Assembly: GCF_009650435.1 (NCBI RefSeq)
Contig: NZ_VVIP01000058.1
Location: 1 to 64,000, forward strand
Length of the DNA: 64,000 nt
Direction: 5' to 3'
DNA from: Foetidibacter luteolus
GTDB taxonomy: Bacteria > Bacteroidota > Bacteroidia > Chitinophagales > Chitinophagaceae
Part shown: in pieces, positions 27,469-36,729 of the stretch
Layout: each line of letters starts with the position of its first letter
Position numbering within the stretch: the stretch's first letter is position 1
Position numbers and translations under genes: made by a program
The notes under the pieces: generated by a model
Databases searched by the model: none
What the model was told of the DNA's origin: nothing
Seen by the model: only the letters and a program-made list of their open reading frames with translations

Positions 27469-27990
27469 ATGCAATTACACAATGCCCTTGAAATGCTTAA
27501 GCATCCACAGGTTGATGGCGCCCGGCAAACCTGGGCTGAACTGGGGTGCGGAAGCGGTACTTTTACCCTTGCCCTTGCCGCTATATTACAACAGGATAGC
27601 ATGATACATGCTATGGACAGCGACAATGCAGGCTTAAGCAAGATACCAGATAACTACCAGGGTGTGAATATTCAAAAATGGCAGGGTGATTTTGTGAAAG
27701 ACGGGCTGCCCTTTAACGATGTTGATGGAGTATTGATGGCCAACTCTTTACATTATGTAAAGGATAAAAAACTCTTTCTTAAAAAAGCGGCAGCACATAT
27801 AAAGGCGCCAGGGTACTTTATGATAGTTGAATACAATACCACCACCTCCAATGCATGGGTACCCTATCCTGTTTGTTTTACAGCCCTTAAGCAACTGTTT
27901 GAAAACGCAGGGTACCACCAGGTAGAAAAGTTGAAGGAATATCCATCTGTTTATGGAGAAACCATGTACTCCGCGCTGGTGAGGCGGTAA
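27469..27990 (+). CDS. Class I SAM-dependent methyltransferase
   Basis: A compact 173-residue methyltransferase. WAELGCGSGTFTLALAA (about 24-40) is the SAM-binding motif I, HAMDSDNAGL the acidic motif II region, and DVDGVLMANSLHYV (about 84-97) motif IV. The C-terminal strands are present. No substrate domain is attached, so the target cannot be named. The ATG at 27469 gives MQLHNALEML, a natural start. Confidence 0.87.
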   Translation: MQLHNALEMLKHPQVDGARQTWAELGCGSGTFTLALAAILQQDSMIHAMDSDNAGLSKIPDNYQGVNIQKWQGDFVKDGLPFNDVDGVLMANSLHYVKDKKLFLKKAAAHIKAPGYFMIVEYNTTTSNAWVPYPVCFTALKQLFENAGYHQVEKLKEYPSVYGETMYSALVRR

Positions 27991-28099
27991 TTATTTTTTC
28001 GTTTTTCAGTTTTTCCGCAAGATGCTTTTATGAGTTACAGGCAGGCCATATATCTGGCACGGTTATTTTAATACCAGTTGTACAAAACATTATTGATTT

Positions 28100-28501
28100 A
28101 TGGAAAAGATGGCAACAGAAAATCTAAAAACCCCTGCTACAGTGCAAAAGCGTAAGCTGCTTATTGTTGAAGATGAAGGCGAAATGTGTTTTCTTATTAA
28201 TCTTTTACTTGCAGGCAGGGAGTTTGAGATTGAACATGTAAAAAGCATTGCTGCGGCTGTGGAATATTTGCAACAGGAACAACCTGCCGTGGTGCTTCTT
28301 GACAACAGGTTGCCTGATGGATACGGACTTGATTTTATTAGCTTTTTAAAAGAAAAATATCCCTCTACGAAGATTATTATGATTACCGGCGCCGACGCAG
28401 AAGCTAAAGATGTAGCGATAGAAAATGGTGCTGACCTGTTCCTTGAAAAACCATTCAACAAACAACAATTATGGCAGTCTGTACATGGCCTGCTGAATTA
28501 A
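28100..28501 (+). CDS. Single-domain response regulator
   Basis: A 133-residue receiver domain only. LLIVEDEGEM gives the acidic pocket, VVLLDNRLPDGYG the phospho-Asp (about residue 70), MITGADA the switch Thr, and EKPFNK the conserved Lys. There is no output domain, so it must act by protein contact, as a phosphate relay or sink. It could receive phosphate from an orphan Hpt such as that of the hybrid kinase at 15671-20026, but nothing in sequence proves that link. Confidence 0.9.
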   Translation: MEKMATENLKTPATVQKRKLLIVEDEGEMCFLINLLLAGREFEIEHVKSIAAAVEYLQQEQPAVVLLDNRLPDGYGLDFISFLKEKYPSTKIIMITGADAEAKDVAIENGADLFLEKPFNKQQLWQSVHGLLN

Positions 28502-28517
28502 TTACATAAACCAACAC

Positions 28518-28557
28518 AAAAAAGGGATACTGCGAAGATTTTTGCAGTATCCCTTTT
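28518..28557. terminator. Bidirectional terminator between convergent genes
   Basis: AAAGGGATACTGC pairs with GCAGTATCCCTTT, with an A run before and a T run after. It serves the response regulator (+) and the SMP-30 gene (-). Confidence 0.85.
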
Positions 28558-28585
28558 CTATATCTGCAATTAGTTGCAGGTTTTA

Positions 28586-29491
28586 TCATTCAATCCCCTT
28601 TACCCGCATGGGCAAAGTATAAACAGCTTTAGACGCTGTTATAAAAAGAACATTGCGGTTTTTGCCACCAAAGCAAAGGTTGGCTGTCCATCCTTCATTT
28701 ACTGGTATGTAAGCCACTTTTTGCCCGGCAGGGTTATATACTGTTACCCCTCTGCCTGTAAGATAAACGTTGCCTTTCTCATCCAGCGTAATACCGTCAG
28801 AACCTTGCTCTGTAAATAACGTACGGTTACCCAGGCTGCCGTCTTCATTAATAGAAAAACGATAGGTTTTGTTATCGCCAATATCCGCAACATACAGGTA
28901 TTTTCCATCGGGCGTTCCTGCTATTCCATTAGGTTTTACAAGGCTGCTATCCACTACTACAGCGTTCTGACTGCCTGCCGGTAAATAGTACACATGCTGT
29001 CCCGGTATATCAGGTTCCGTACGTTGCCAATAAGGGCGTGCATAAAAAGGGTCAGTAAAATAAATACCTCCCGGTTTATCAATCCACAAATCATTGGGGC
29101 CATTTAGTAGTTTGCCATTATAAAGGCTCAGCAATGTATCCACTTTACCGCTAAGGCTAATGCGCAATAGCTGGTCCCGCTCATCAGCGCAGGAAATAAT
29201 ATTATTGGCCGCGTCAAAATACAAACCGTTGGAGCGGCCCGTTTTTTCCATAAACAGGCTTAGCTTACCGTCTGTTCCGTATTTCCAGATCCTGTCGTTA
29301 GGCTGGTCTGTAAAAAAAATGTTGCCATCCTTATCCACCGCGGGGCCCTCAGTAAAACTAAACTGTTTGGCCACCAGCGCCGGGGCTATGGCGCCATTAA
29401 CAAGAGAGTCGTTGTCAAAAGCGGCATCCTGCGCAAACGCAGGCAGGCAAGCCATTGCCATACAGCAAAACAACAGTAGCATGTTTTTCAT
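28586..29491 (-). CDS. SMP-30/gluconolactonase-like secreted protein
   Basis: 301 residues from ATG 29491, with a signal peptide MKNMLLLFCCMAMACLPAFAQ. A start at 29575 would add 28 residues read from a family A repeat (MRRNGSFIVVPAAG) and should be rejected. The fold is a six-bladed propeller: FTEGPAVDKDGNIFFTD, NGPNDLWIDKPGGIYFTDP, KPNGIAGTPDGKYLYVAD and GSDGITLDEKGNVYLTG are the repeating blade motifs, including the metal-binding Glu, Asn and Asp seen in SMP-30 lactonases. It probably hydrolyses sugar lactones in the periplasm; the exact substrate is unknown. Confidence 0.88.
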   Translation of the reverse strand: MKNMLLLFCCMAMACLPAFAQDAAFDNDSLVNGAIAPALVAKQFSFTEGPAVDKDGNIFFTDQPNDRIWKYGTDGKLSLFMEKTGRSNGLYFDAANNIISCADERDQLLRISLSGKVDTLLSLYNGKLLNGPNDLWIDKPGGIYFTDPFYARPYWQRTEPDIPGQHVYYLPAGSQNAVVVDSSLVKPNGIAGTPDGKYLYVADIGDNKTYRFSINEDGSLGNRTLFTEQGSDGITLDEKGNVYLTGRGVTVYNPAGQKVAYIPVNEGWTANLCFGGKNRNVLFITASKAVYTLPMRVKGIE

Positions 29492-29967
29492 ATCGCGTCT
29501 TTGCCGCAATATAATCACAAATACAATTATGTACCCGGCAGCAGGAACAACTATGAAGCTTCCGTTGCGTCGCACTCTTAGCTGTTGGATATGCTATGCA
29601 GCTTTTCCCACATAGTAGCTGCTGTATAAGGCTGGCGGCTGGTAACCGGCAGCCCAATATTATTAAGTTAAGCCCCATCGGGGCTTCCTGTTTGTAGAAA
29701 CAAAATCATTTAGATGAACGGATGCCATGGAGTGGCTACCCAATCGTCGCTTAAGGGTAGCCGCTATGCGGCATAATTACCTTGTCGTATGCTATTTCTA
29801 CAAACATGTAGCACCTACGGCGCAAAGAACAAAGGCTTTCTTCTTAACTTAATCACATTAACCGGCATCCTGCTTCTGGCTGCAACTTTAAAAATTCGCA
29901 CAGATACCTGATATTGCAGAGATTTGCTTATACAATTTTTTGTTGCACCTGTTATTAAAACATCGTT
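29492..29967. repeat. Intergenic gap with family A copy and a 12-bp inverted-repeat element
   Basis: Forward family A copy at about 29520-29630 (core TTGCGTCGCACTCTT at 29565-29580). An AGCCCC/GGGGCT hairpin is near 29670-29684. A structured element spans 29689-29806: TGTTTGTAGAAA and TTTCTACAAACA bound 94 bases that contain GGCTACCC/GGGTAGCC. Confidence 0.7.
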
Positions 29968-31827
29968 ATGGAGCAAGGCTTTTTATTCCAGGCCATGATA
30001 TACCTGGCAGCGGCGGTAATTACAGTACCCCTGGTTAAAAAAATTGGGTTAGGCTCTGTGCTGGGCTACCTGGTAGCGGGCATTATTATAGGCCCGGCCT
30101 GCTTTAAGCTAATAGGTAAAGAAGGCGAAAACCTGATGCACTTTGCAGAGTTTGGCGTAGTGATGATGCTCTTTGTGATAGGTCTTGAACTGGAGCCTGC
30201 CACGCTGTGGCGCTTACGAAAAAACATAGTGGGCCTGGGCGGTCTGCAGGTTGCCATTACTACCATAGTTGTGGCAGGCTTTGCCATGTTGCTGAACATG
30301 GGCTGGCAACAGGCATTGGCGCTGGGTATGATTATTTCCATGTCTTCTACGGCCATTGTGCTGCAGTCTTTGAATGAAAAAGGGTTGATGAAATCAGCCG
30401 CAGGGCAAAGCGCTTTTGCTGTATTACTGTTCCAGGATATAGCGGTGATACCGATGCTGGCTTTGTTTCCATTGCTGGGCACGGGTAACAGCAGTGCAGC
30501 CACTCACGGCACCGGTTTTGCCGGCAGCCTGCCGGGCTGGGCGCAAACATTGCTGGTATTGGGCTCTGTAGCGCTGGTAATAGTTTCCGGCCGTTACCTT
30601 ATGCGGCCCCTCTTCAGGATAATTGCCAAAACCGGCATGCGGGAAATGTTTACCGCTACCGCTTTGCTGTTGGTTGTAGGTATAGCCGTACTTATGACCT
30701 CTGTTGGGCTTAGCCCGGCACTCGGTACTTTTTTGGCTGGCGTGGTGCTGGCCAACAGCGAGTACCGGCACGAACTGGAATCTGACATTGACCCATTTAA
30801 GGGCCTGCTGCTGGGCCTGTTTTTTATAGCCGTGGGCGCTTCCATTGACTTTAACCTTATTGCCGCGAGGCCCATGTTAATTGCCGGTCTTGTACTGGCT
30901 ATTATGACGGTTAAATTCCTGGTGCTTTTCCTGCTGGGCAAATCGTTCAGGTTAAGCAATGCGCAGAATTTCCTATTTAGCGTTGGCCTTTGCCAGGTGG
31001 GTGAATTCGCTTTTGTGCTGCTGAGTTTTTCTACGCAGGAAGGCATACTGTCAAAAGATGTTACAGATATCATGATTGCCGTTGTAGCCATCAGCATGGC
31101 GCTTACGCCGCTGGCAATGATGCTGAATGAAAAATTTATTGTCCCCCGGCTATGTGCCGGCGACCCCGATGCCACCCCTGCCCGTGAACCGGATGTAGAA
31201 GAACAGGACCATCCTGTTATTATTGCCGGCTACGGGCATTTTGGCAGTACGGTTGACCGCTTTTTGCGGGCCAACAATATTGGCGCCACCGTATTGGATA
31301 TTGACAGCGATAATGTTGACCGTGTACGGCGCATGGGCTTTAACGTGTATTATGGCGATGCCAGCCGCCATGATTTACTGCAGATTGCCGGGGCGCATAA
31401 AGCCAAACTTATCATTATTGCCATTAGCGATGAAGATAAACGCAGGGAAATGATTGATACCATTAAAAAACATTTTCCTAACCTGCGCATGCTGGTGCGG
31501 GCCAGCAACCGCTACGACGCCTATGACCTGATGAATGCAGGCATGCTGCACATTTACCGCGAAACGCTGGATACCAGCATACGCATGGGGGTTGACGCCC
31601 TGCGCATGCTGGGCTACCGTGCACACGAAGCCAACCGCTGGGGAAAGACTTTTTTTGTACAGGATGAAAAGACATTAAAATACCTTTCTTCCATTCGCAA
31701 TGATGAAGAATATATTAATGCCGTCCGGCATAACTCCCGGGAAATGGAAGCGGTGCTGGAAGCTGATAAAAAGTTGCTGCATTTTACCGCCGATGAAGGC
31801 TGGGACGGCCGGCCTGGACTGGATTAG
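29968..31827 (+). CDS. Monovalent cation:proton antiporter, KefB/KefC type (CPA2)
   Basis: A 619-residue protein. Residues 1-390 hold about 12 membrane segments typical of CPA2 exchangers, with LGYLVAGIIIGP and FAEFGVVMMLFVIGLELEP near the start. Residues about 410-540 form a TrkA-N/RCK nucleotide-binding domain (IIAGYGHFGSTVDRFL with the GxGxxG-type loop). It would exchange K+ (or Na+) for H+ and be gated by nucleotide or glutathione-like ligands. No KefF/KefG partner is adjacent. Followed by hairpin-rich DNA rather than another gene on the strand. Confidence 0.93.
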   Translation: MEQGFLFQAMIYLAAAVITVPLVKKIGLGSVLGYLVAGIIIGPACFKLIGKEGENLMHFAEFGVVMMLFVIGLELEPATLWRLRKNIVGLGGLQVAITTIVVAGFAMLLNMGWQQALALGMIISMSSTAIVLQSLNEKGLMKSAAGQSAFAVLLFQDIAVIPMLALFPLLGTGNSSAATHGTGFAGSLPGWAQTLLVLGSVALVIVSGRYLMRPLFRIIAKTGMREMFTATALLLVVGIAVLMTSVGLSPALGTFLAGVVLANSEYRHELESDIDPFKGLLLGLFFIAVGASIDFNLIAARPMLIAGLVLAIMTVKFLVLFLLGKSFRLSNAQNFLFSVGLCQVGEFAFVLLSFSTQEGILSKDVTDIMIAVVAISMALTPLAMMLNEKFIVPRLCAGDPDATPAREPDVEEQDHPVIIAGYGHFGSTVDRFLRANNIGATVLDIDSDNVDRVRRMGFNVYYGDASRHDLLQIAGAHKAKLIIIAISDEDKRREMIDTIKKHFPNLRMLVRASNRYDAYDLMNAGMLHIYRETLDTSIRMGVDALRMLGYRAHEANRWGKTFFVQDEKTLKYLSSIRNDEEYINAVRHNSREMEAVLEADKKLLHFTADEGWDGRPGLD

Positions 31828-31867
31828 CCGATGGTGTGAAAATAAAAATCATCAAATGCTTCCAAAA

Positions 31868-31985
31868 AGTTGTGATACTATTAGTCAACCTCTTTGAGGT
31901 TGAATATCCCTGTCAAAATACCAACCCCGGATTTTATCAGGGGCTATTAACATTTTAGCCTTTCAGGCTATTGGATAATTTATCT
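31868..31985. repeat. Family E hairpin cluster
   Basis: A run of small palindromes: CAACCTCTTTGAGGTTG, CCCC...GGGG around 31923-31945, and AGCCTTTCAGGCT. It sits between the antiporter stop and the AAA gene end. Confidence 0.5.
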
Positions 31986-32086
31986 TGCTTAATTAGGGCT
32001 GACAAAAATGTAAGCAGGCCCAGCTTAAAGACAGTTATAATCTCTAACTAAAAAATGTTTTTTCAACGCATCATCAACTATGCAAA

Positions 32087-32119
32087 AAGTACTTCGTACT
32101 TCATCATTCGTACTTTAAG
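32087..32119 (-). repeat. Family C unit at the 3' end of the AAA gene
   Basis: AAAAAGTACTTCGTACTTCA plus a second CGTACTTT. On the minus strand this reads GTACGAAGTAC followed by a T run, in the same orientation relative to its gene as in nasA, and touches the stop codon at 32115. It could work as a terminator. Confidence 0.6.
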
Positions 32120-33449
32120 AAAACACCCTGTCTTCTTTTTCGTATTCCCTTTTAATACCTTCTACCAGGTCGTCTTTAGAGATGCTGTTGCTTTGGCGGC
32201 TGGCACTTTGCAGGGCTGCATAGTGCACTACGTTCATAATAGCGGCGCCGCTTAGCTCGTATTTACTGGCTATTTGTTGCAGGTCAACAGTTTTATCAAG
32301 GGTTGCTTTAACCGGCAGGCAGGATTGCCAAATGCCCAGGCGCTCCGTGGCTGTGGGCATAGGAAAGTGGATAATGGCATTGAACCGGCGCACAAAGGCC
32401 TGGTCAATATTGCTTTTAAAGTTGGAAGCCAGTATAATAAGGCCCGGGAAATCTTCTACTCTTTGCAGCAGGTACGATACCTCCTGGTTGGCATATTTGT
32501 CATGGGCATTTTGTACGCCGGAACGTTTGCCGAACAGCGCATCGGCCTCATCAAAAAACAATATCCAGTCTTTGTTTTCGGCAATGCGGAAAACATTTTC
32601 CAGGTTCTTTTCTGTTTCGCCGATATACTTGGAAACCACCTGCGATAAATCAATGCGGTACACTTCTTTGTTAAACTGTTTGCCCAGCAGCGTTACCGTA
32701 AATGTTTTACCCGTACCGGAAGGCCCATAGAACAAGGCGCGGTAACCGGGCTTAACACGCTTTTCCATTTGCCAGTTGGTTACCAGCGTTTCGTTGTATT
32801 GCAGCCATACACGGATATCTTCTATCTGCCGGCGTGTTTTGCTGTTGATGATAAGGTCCTGCCAGTCCATTTTTGTGGTGACAGCTTTGGCCGGAAAATC
32901 AGGGCCAAAACGGGGCTTTGAGCTATGGCCGGTGGTAAACAAATCCACATATTCCTGCTGCAAAATAATCTTGCCGCTCATGGGCGGTTCCCCATCTTTA
33001 ACAGCTTCCAGTTGCAGTATGTTCTTCCTGGCAAAAAAATGTTCCTGCGAAAAATAACTGGTGGCCTGAAGGCGCTTGCTTACGTCAGCGCCCGCCAATA
33101 TAAAAAGAGCAGTTTCACCGGTAGGCAAAGAACCACGGTGGTGTTGCCCTTTAACGGCGCCTATTTCCGCGAATTCGCCACCATTGGGAAGATAGCTCTG
33201 AATAATCGCATCCAGGAAGCCGGGCTGTACATGCGGCGCAAGGGCCAGCAACAGTATGGTAAATTCTTCTGCATGTAGTTGATGGTGCACCAGGAAGCTG
33301 TGCAGCGGGCCATTGTCTGGTACAATAACAGGTTGCGGAAAACGGAATTCAAAAGCTTTCTCTTTATGAAAATATTCCTGTAGCCGGCGGTCTGTAACTT
33401 CTTTTAGAAAGTCAAGCGCATGTATGATATTCTGGTGCTGGTTTTGCAA
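32115..33449 (-). CDS. AAA+ ATPase, contractile-injection-system (Afp15) type, orphan
   Basis: A 444-residue protein starting at TTG 33449; an in-frame TAA lies upstream and no ATG is available near the start. The N-terminal 200 residues are family-specific. The ATPase core follows: Walker A YGPSGTGKTF (241-250), VVSKYIGETEKNLENVF, Walker B ILFFDEADALFGKRSG, and DKYANQEVSYLLQRVEDFPG, then sensor and Arg region AFVRRFNAIIHFPMP. This string of motifs is typical of the AAA ATPase found in extracellular contractile injection system loci (Afp15-like), which helps assemble those particles. No sheath, tube or baseplate gene is nearby, so its role here is open. Confidence 0.87.
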   Translation of the reverse strand: MQNQHQNIIHALDFLKEVTDRRLQEYFHKEKAFEFRFPQPVIVPDNGPLHSFLVHHQLHAEEFTILLLALAPHVQPGFLDAIIQSYLPNGGEFAEIGAVKGQHHRGSLPTGETALFILAGADVSKRLQATSYFSQEHFFARKNILQLEAVKDGEPPMSGKIILQQEYVDLFTTGHSSKPRFGPDFPAKAVTTKMDWQDLIINSKTRRQIEDIRVWLQYNETLVTNWQMEKRVKPGYRALFYGPSGTGKTFTVTLLGKQFNKEVYRIDLSQVVSKYIGETEKNLENVFRIAENKDWILFFDEADALFGKRSGVQNAHDKYANQEVSYLLQRVEDFPGLIILASNFKSNIDQAFVRRFNAIIHFPMPTATERLGIWQSCLPVKATLDKTVDLQQIASKYELSGAAIMNVVHYAALQSASRQSNSISKDDLVEGIKREYEKEDRVFS

Positions 33450-33832
33450 ATGGATGCTGTTTAAGGTTTGAAATTACTTTAAAAAACACATGACGCATAC
33501 CTTGCGCAACAGCCTTTATGTAGATAATTAGCTGTATTACCACCTCGACAGGGGTTGCAGGGGGTAAATCGCTGCTATTCCCTCACCAATGGTATAATAG
33601 GCTGCATTTTTGCTGCCTGACCGCATAAATGCATCTCTTGATGGCTATTGACCCTACATTTAAGTGCAGGAATATGCAGGACACCTAATTAACATTGAAC
33701 CTTAAATAATTAAACATTGCGCTTACAGTAGTTCATTATTCAATTTTTTCCACAAGCCATGTACACCAGTCTCGGTGTGCCTGCCAAAACTGCCACATGC
33801 CTTATCTTTGCTGTTTAATCAGCATTTTGCAA
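33450..33832. other. Intergenic region, little recognised
   Basis: No gene or clear repeat. TATCTTTG at 33803-33810 is a possible -7 element for the downstream amidotransferase, without a convincing -33 box. Otherwise nothing was seen. Confidence 0.4.
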
Positions 33833-34672
33833 ATGAAGGTACGTGCAGCTATTATAGACATGAACAATGGCCTGCCCAACCAGGGCATGCGGTGCATCCG
33901 TGAAATATTGGAACAATGGGGAAAGGCCAATAATTACTCCGTAAGTTATGATGAGTTTGATATACGGCAAAAACTTGAAGTGCCCGATTTATCCTACGAT
34001 GTATATATATCCAGCGGGGGGCCGGGCTCGCCCCTGGAAAGCGAAAACAGTGCATGGGAACAACGGTATTTTGACTGGATTACGAGTGTGCTTAATCATA
34101 ATAACGGAATAAACGGGTATCCGAAAAAACATGTGTTTTTTATTTGCCACAGCTTCCAACTTGCCTGCCGGTATTTTAACATAGCAGAAGTTTGTGCCCG
34201 CAAATCAACTTCATTTGGCGTTTTCCCGATACATAAACTGGAGGAAGGTATTGATGAAATAGTTTTTGATGGATTGCGTGACCCCTTTTACGCGGTTGAC
34301 AGTCGTGATTACCAGGTGATTAAACCGAATTGGAAACGATTGAAAGAACTAAAAGCCCGCATATTAGCCATAGAAAAAGAGAGGCCGCATGTTCCTTTTG
34401 AGAGGGCCGTTATGGCCGTTCGTTTTACCGATAACCTGGTAGGTACACAATTTCACCCTGAAGCAGACGCGGTGGGTATGAGCATGTACCTGCAGCGAGA
34501 GGATAAAAAAGAAATGGTTATTGAAAACCATGGTGAAGAAAAGTGGAAAAGCATGATAACCCAGTTGAACGATCCGGATAAAATTATGTGGACGTACAGC
34601 CATATACTTCCCAACTTTTTAAATGTGGCGGCTGAACAAATAACCGCAAACAACGCTTCCAAAAATAATTAA
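33833..34672 (+). CDS. Class I glutamine amidotransferase-like protein
   Basis: 279 residues from ATG 33833 (MKVRAAIIDMNNG); the ATG at 33797 adds an atypical 12-residue leader. FFICHSFQ supplies the nucleophilic Cys in place of the usual GxCxGxQ, and GTQFHPEAD gives the catalytic His and Glu, so the triad looks intact. SSGGPGSP is the oxyanion-region loop seen in this family. Such domains hydrolyse glutamine to ammonia for a partner synthetase, but no synthetase is fused or adjacent. It could also be a peptidase-like stand-alone relative. It converges with the DUF4397-like gene, 25 bases apart. Confidence 0.85.
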   Translation: MKVRAAIIDMNNGLPNQGMRCIREILEQWGKANNYSVSYDEFDIRQKLEVPDLSYDVYISSGGPGSPLESENSAWEQRYFDWITSVLNHNNGINGYPKKHVFFICHSFQLACRYFNIAEVCARKSTSFGVFPIHKLEEGIDEIVFDGLRDPFYAVDSRDYQVIKPNWKRLKELKARILAIEKERPHVPFERAVMAVRFTDNLVGTQFHPEADAVGMSMYLQREDKKEMVIENHGEEKWKSMITQLNDPDKIMWTYSHILPNFLNVAAEQITANNASKNN

Positions 34673-34697
34673 ATAAACCAGGCTATATTATTGACAG

Positions 34698-35399
34698 TCA
34701 ATGTTCTGTTATTTGAATAGTTAGCCTGCGTGTGGAGGATGCTGCCGTATCTGTACCGGTTAGCAGCAAGGTATAAAGTTTGGATTTTTTAAAGATATAA
34801 TTCTTTTTTTCGGCCAGCACTACTGAATCTTTAGAGCGCCACACTGTTACGTTGCATGTGTCAGCCGTAAAAGCGTCAAAGTTTTGAAAAGTATTGGTAG
34901 TATCCTGGTCATTAAAAGTGCGGCCTGTTGCTTTATTAAATGACGTATCTTTTTCTGTCGGCTTTATCATCATATCCACCTTTGCCAGGCCTGGGCTAAA
35001 CTGGAAAAACCTTGCTTTGGCCCTTGCGGTATCAGCAATAAAATTGTCTTCAATAATAATAGGCCTTATCCTGCTTAATGAGTCAATTGCATATAAAGAA
35101 TAGTATTTACCGGTGGTAAGCGTACCTGTAAAGCTGAATAAGGCATCGCTGCTGCCGGTATTGGTAAGCTGCATACTGTAAGTGCCGGGAACTGTTGAAA
35201 CATAACCGGATGATGCTGCATAAGTTAACCCACCGGATATGACATTGGCGTTAACCAAAAAATCAAGTGGGCCAGCATCGGGGGATACATTGGTAAAGCC
35301 GATGTTGCAATTGCTTACTGTAACCTCACTTTTTTTGCAGGCTTGTAACAAGAAAATAAATAAAAACAAAACAAATGGAATTTTTACAGGAAGTTGCAT
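34698..35399 (-). CDS. DUF4397-like lipoprotein
   Basis: 233 residues from ATG 35399, a start that places a lipoprotein signal correctly (FVLFLFIFLLQAC, lipid Cys, then KK). The mature part, NIGFTNVSPDAGPLDFLVNA and YSMQLTNTGSS, with later beta strands, resembles the Bacteroidota DUF4397 surface lipoproteins. An upstream ATG at 35432 would misplace the signal. Function unknown; probably anchored in the outer membrane or facing the periplasm. Confidence 0.8.
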   Translation of the reverse strand: MQLPVKIPFVLFLFIFLLQACKKSEVTVSNCNIGFTNVSPDAGPLDFLVNANVISGGLTYAASSGYVSTVPGTYSMQLTNTGSSDALFSFTGTLTTGKYYSLYAIDSLSRIRPIIIEDNFIADTARAKARFFQFSPGLAKVDMMIKPTEKDTSFNKATGRTFNDQDTTNTFQNFDAFTADTCNVTVWRSKDSVVLAEKKNYIFKKSKLYTLLLTGTDTAASSTRRLTIQITEH

Positions 35400-35451
35400 G
35401 AGCCTGTTATAATTACAACAATGATAGGGCAAAAAAACTATAACTATTTCT

Positions 35452-35480
35452 AAAAAGAATGGCTGTTACTTGAACAGCCA
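35452..35480 (-). terminator. Probable terminator of the acyltransferase-desaturase operon
   Basis: TGGCTGTT pairs with AACAGCCA around a 5-base loop. On the minus strand it is followed by TTCTTTTT. It lies about 210 bases past the desaturase stop, with no gene between. Confidence 0.5.
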
Positions 35481-35691
35481 TGTATGGTTTTTAAAAGAGG
35501 CTTCAGGTTTGTATAACTTTCATCACCTTGTTATGCAGGTAATGGATAATTCAAAAGGATAATGAATAATTCTAATCCATCAAATGGATTTGGCAATATT
35601 AGCAGTTCAATTACTAAAATCCTGCCAAAAACTAAATTTTAGGATAAATTTTAAAGGTTTGCATGAAATCCAAATTTCTGAAGATGCCATA

Positions 35692-36720
35692 TCAGCCAAG
35701 GTTGCTGGACAAAGACCTTTGCTTCATGCGCATTTGTTTTAATGTAATCATCCTGTTATTTTCTGCATCCCATATTTTAAGCTTCAGGCAGGCGGCGATA
35801 TCTGCCGGTTTTAGCGAGGTTGTTTTAGCAGCCTGCAGTTCAGCTATGCCTTTCATGGCCTCAGGCAGGCGGTAAAATGGTATGCGGGCATTAAGATGAT
35901 GTATATGATGATAGCCTATATTGGCTGTAAACCAATGCATTACGCGGTTCATTTTCATATAGCTTGATGACTGCAATGCGGCTACCTCGTAGCACCAGTT
36001 ATTACGGCAGCTAAAGTACACACCTGGAAAATTATGCTGGGCATAAAACAGGTACGATCCTATGGCGCAGGCTACAGTGTGGGGAACAAAAATGCAAAAT
36101 AACCAACCCTGCCAGCCAAAGAACATAAACAAAGCCACTGAAAGTGCGAGGTGTACAATCAGGGCCACGAGGGAATCTGCATGTTTGCCAGGGCTACTTG
36201 CGAAAGACCGTATGCACATGCCATAAGCAAACATGGTTAAGTAACCAAACAATATAGTTAGTGGATGACGGATAAAGAGATACTGCCGCTTTTCAGCGCC
36301 AGACATCGCTTTAAATTTTTCCTCGCTGGCTACGGGAAATGACCCTATTTCCGCACTGAATAACTTGGAATTGTGCTTGTGGTGATAATCATGCGACCTT
36401 TTCCAGATACTTTCCGGAGCAAGTATATAAATGCCAAATAACGTCATGATTATTTTGGCAAGCTTAGAGCGTTGCAAAATTGCAGAATGCTGGTAATCGT
36501 GGTAAATGACAAAAAAACGAACGATCAGCAATCCTGAAACAATGCTTGCCGGTATTACAATCAATAAGGATGGAACGAACAATGTTAGCGCCAGTGAAGT
36601 TGCAAGCAATAGCATGGTTGACAAAAGTGATAACCAGCTTGTGCGCTTACATTCTTTTGCATAGGGCTTAGTAGCAAGAATTAATTGTTTACCAGATAAC
36701 ATGAAGGGTATTTGCAGCAA
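35692..36720 (-). CDS. Membrane fatty acid desaturase
   Basis: A 342-residue integral membrane protein with the three histidine boxes of membrane desaturases/hydroxylases: HDYQH (about 74-78), HDYHHKHN (about 110-117) and HHIHH (about 272-276), which hold a di-iron centre. Paired hydrophobic helices lie between the boxes. It would introduce a double bond (or hydroxyl) into an acyl chain. It begins 9 bases after the acyltransferase stop, so the two form an operon and may act on the same lipid. Confidence 0.92.
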   Translation of the reverse strand: MLQIPFMLSGKQLILATKPYAKECKRTSWLSLLSTMLLLATSLALTLFVPSLLIVIPASIVSGLLIVRFFVIYHDYQHSAILQRSKLAKIIMTLFGIYILAPESIWKRSHDYHHKHNSKLFSAEIGSFPVASEEKFKAMSGAEKRQYLFIRHPLTILFGYLTMFAYGMCIRSFASSPGKHADSLVALIVHLALSVALFMFFGWQGWLFCIFVPHTVACAIGSYLFYAQHNFPGVYFSCRNNWCYEVAALQSSSYMKMNRVMHWFTANIGYHHIHHLNARIPFYRLPEAMKGIAELQAAKTTSLKPADIAACLKLKIWDAENNRMITLKQMRMKQRSLSSNLG

Positions 36721-36729
36721 GATAACGGT

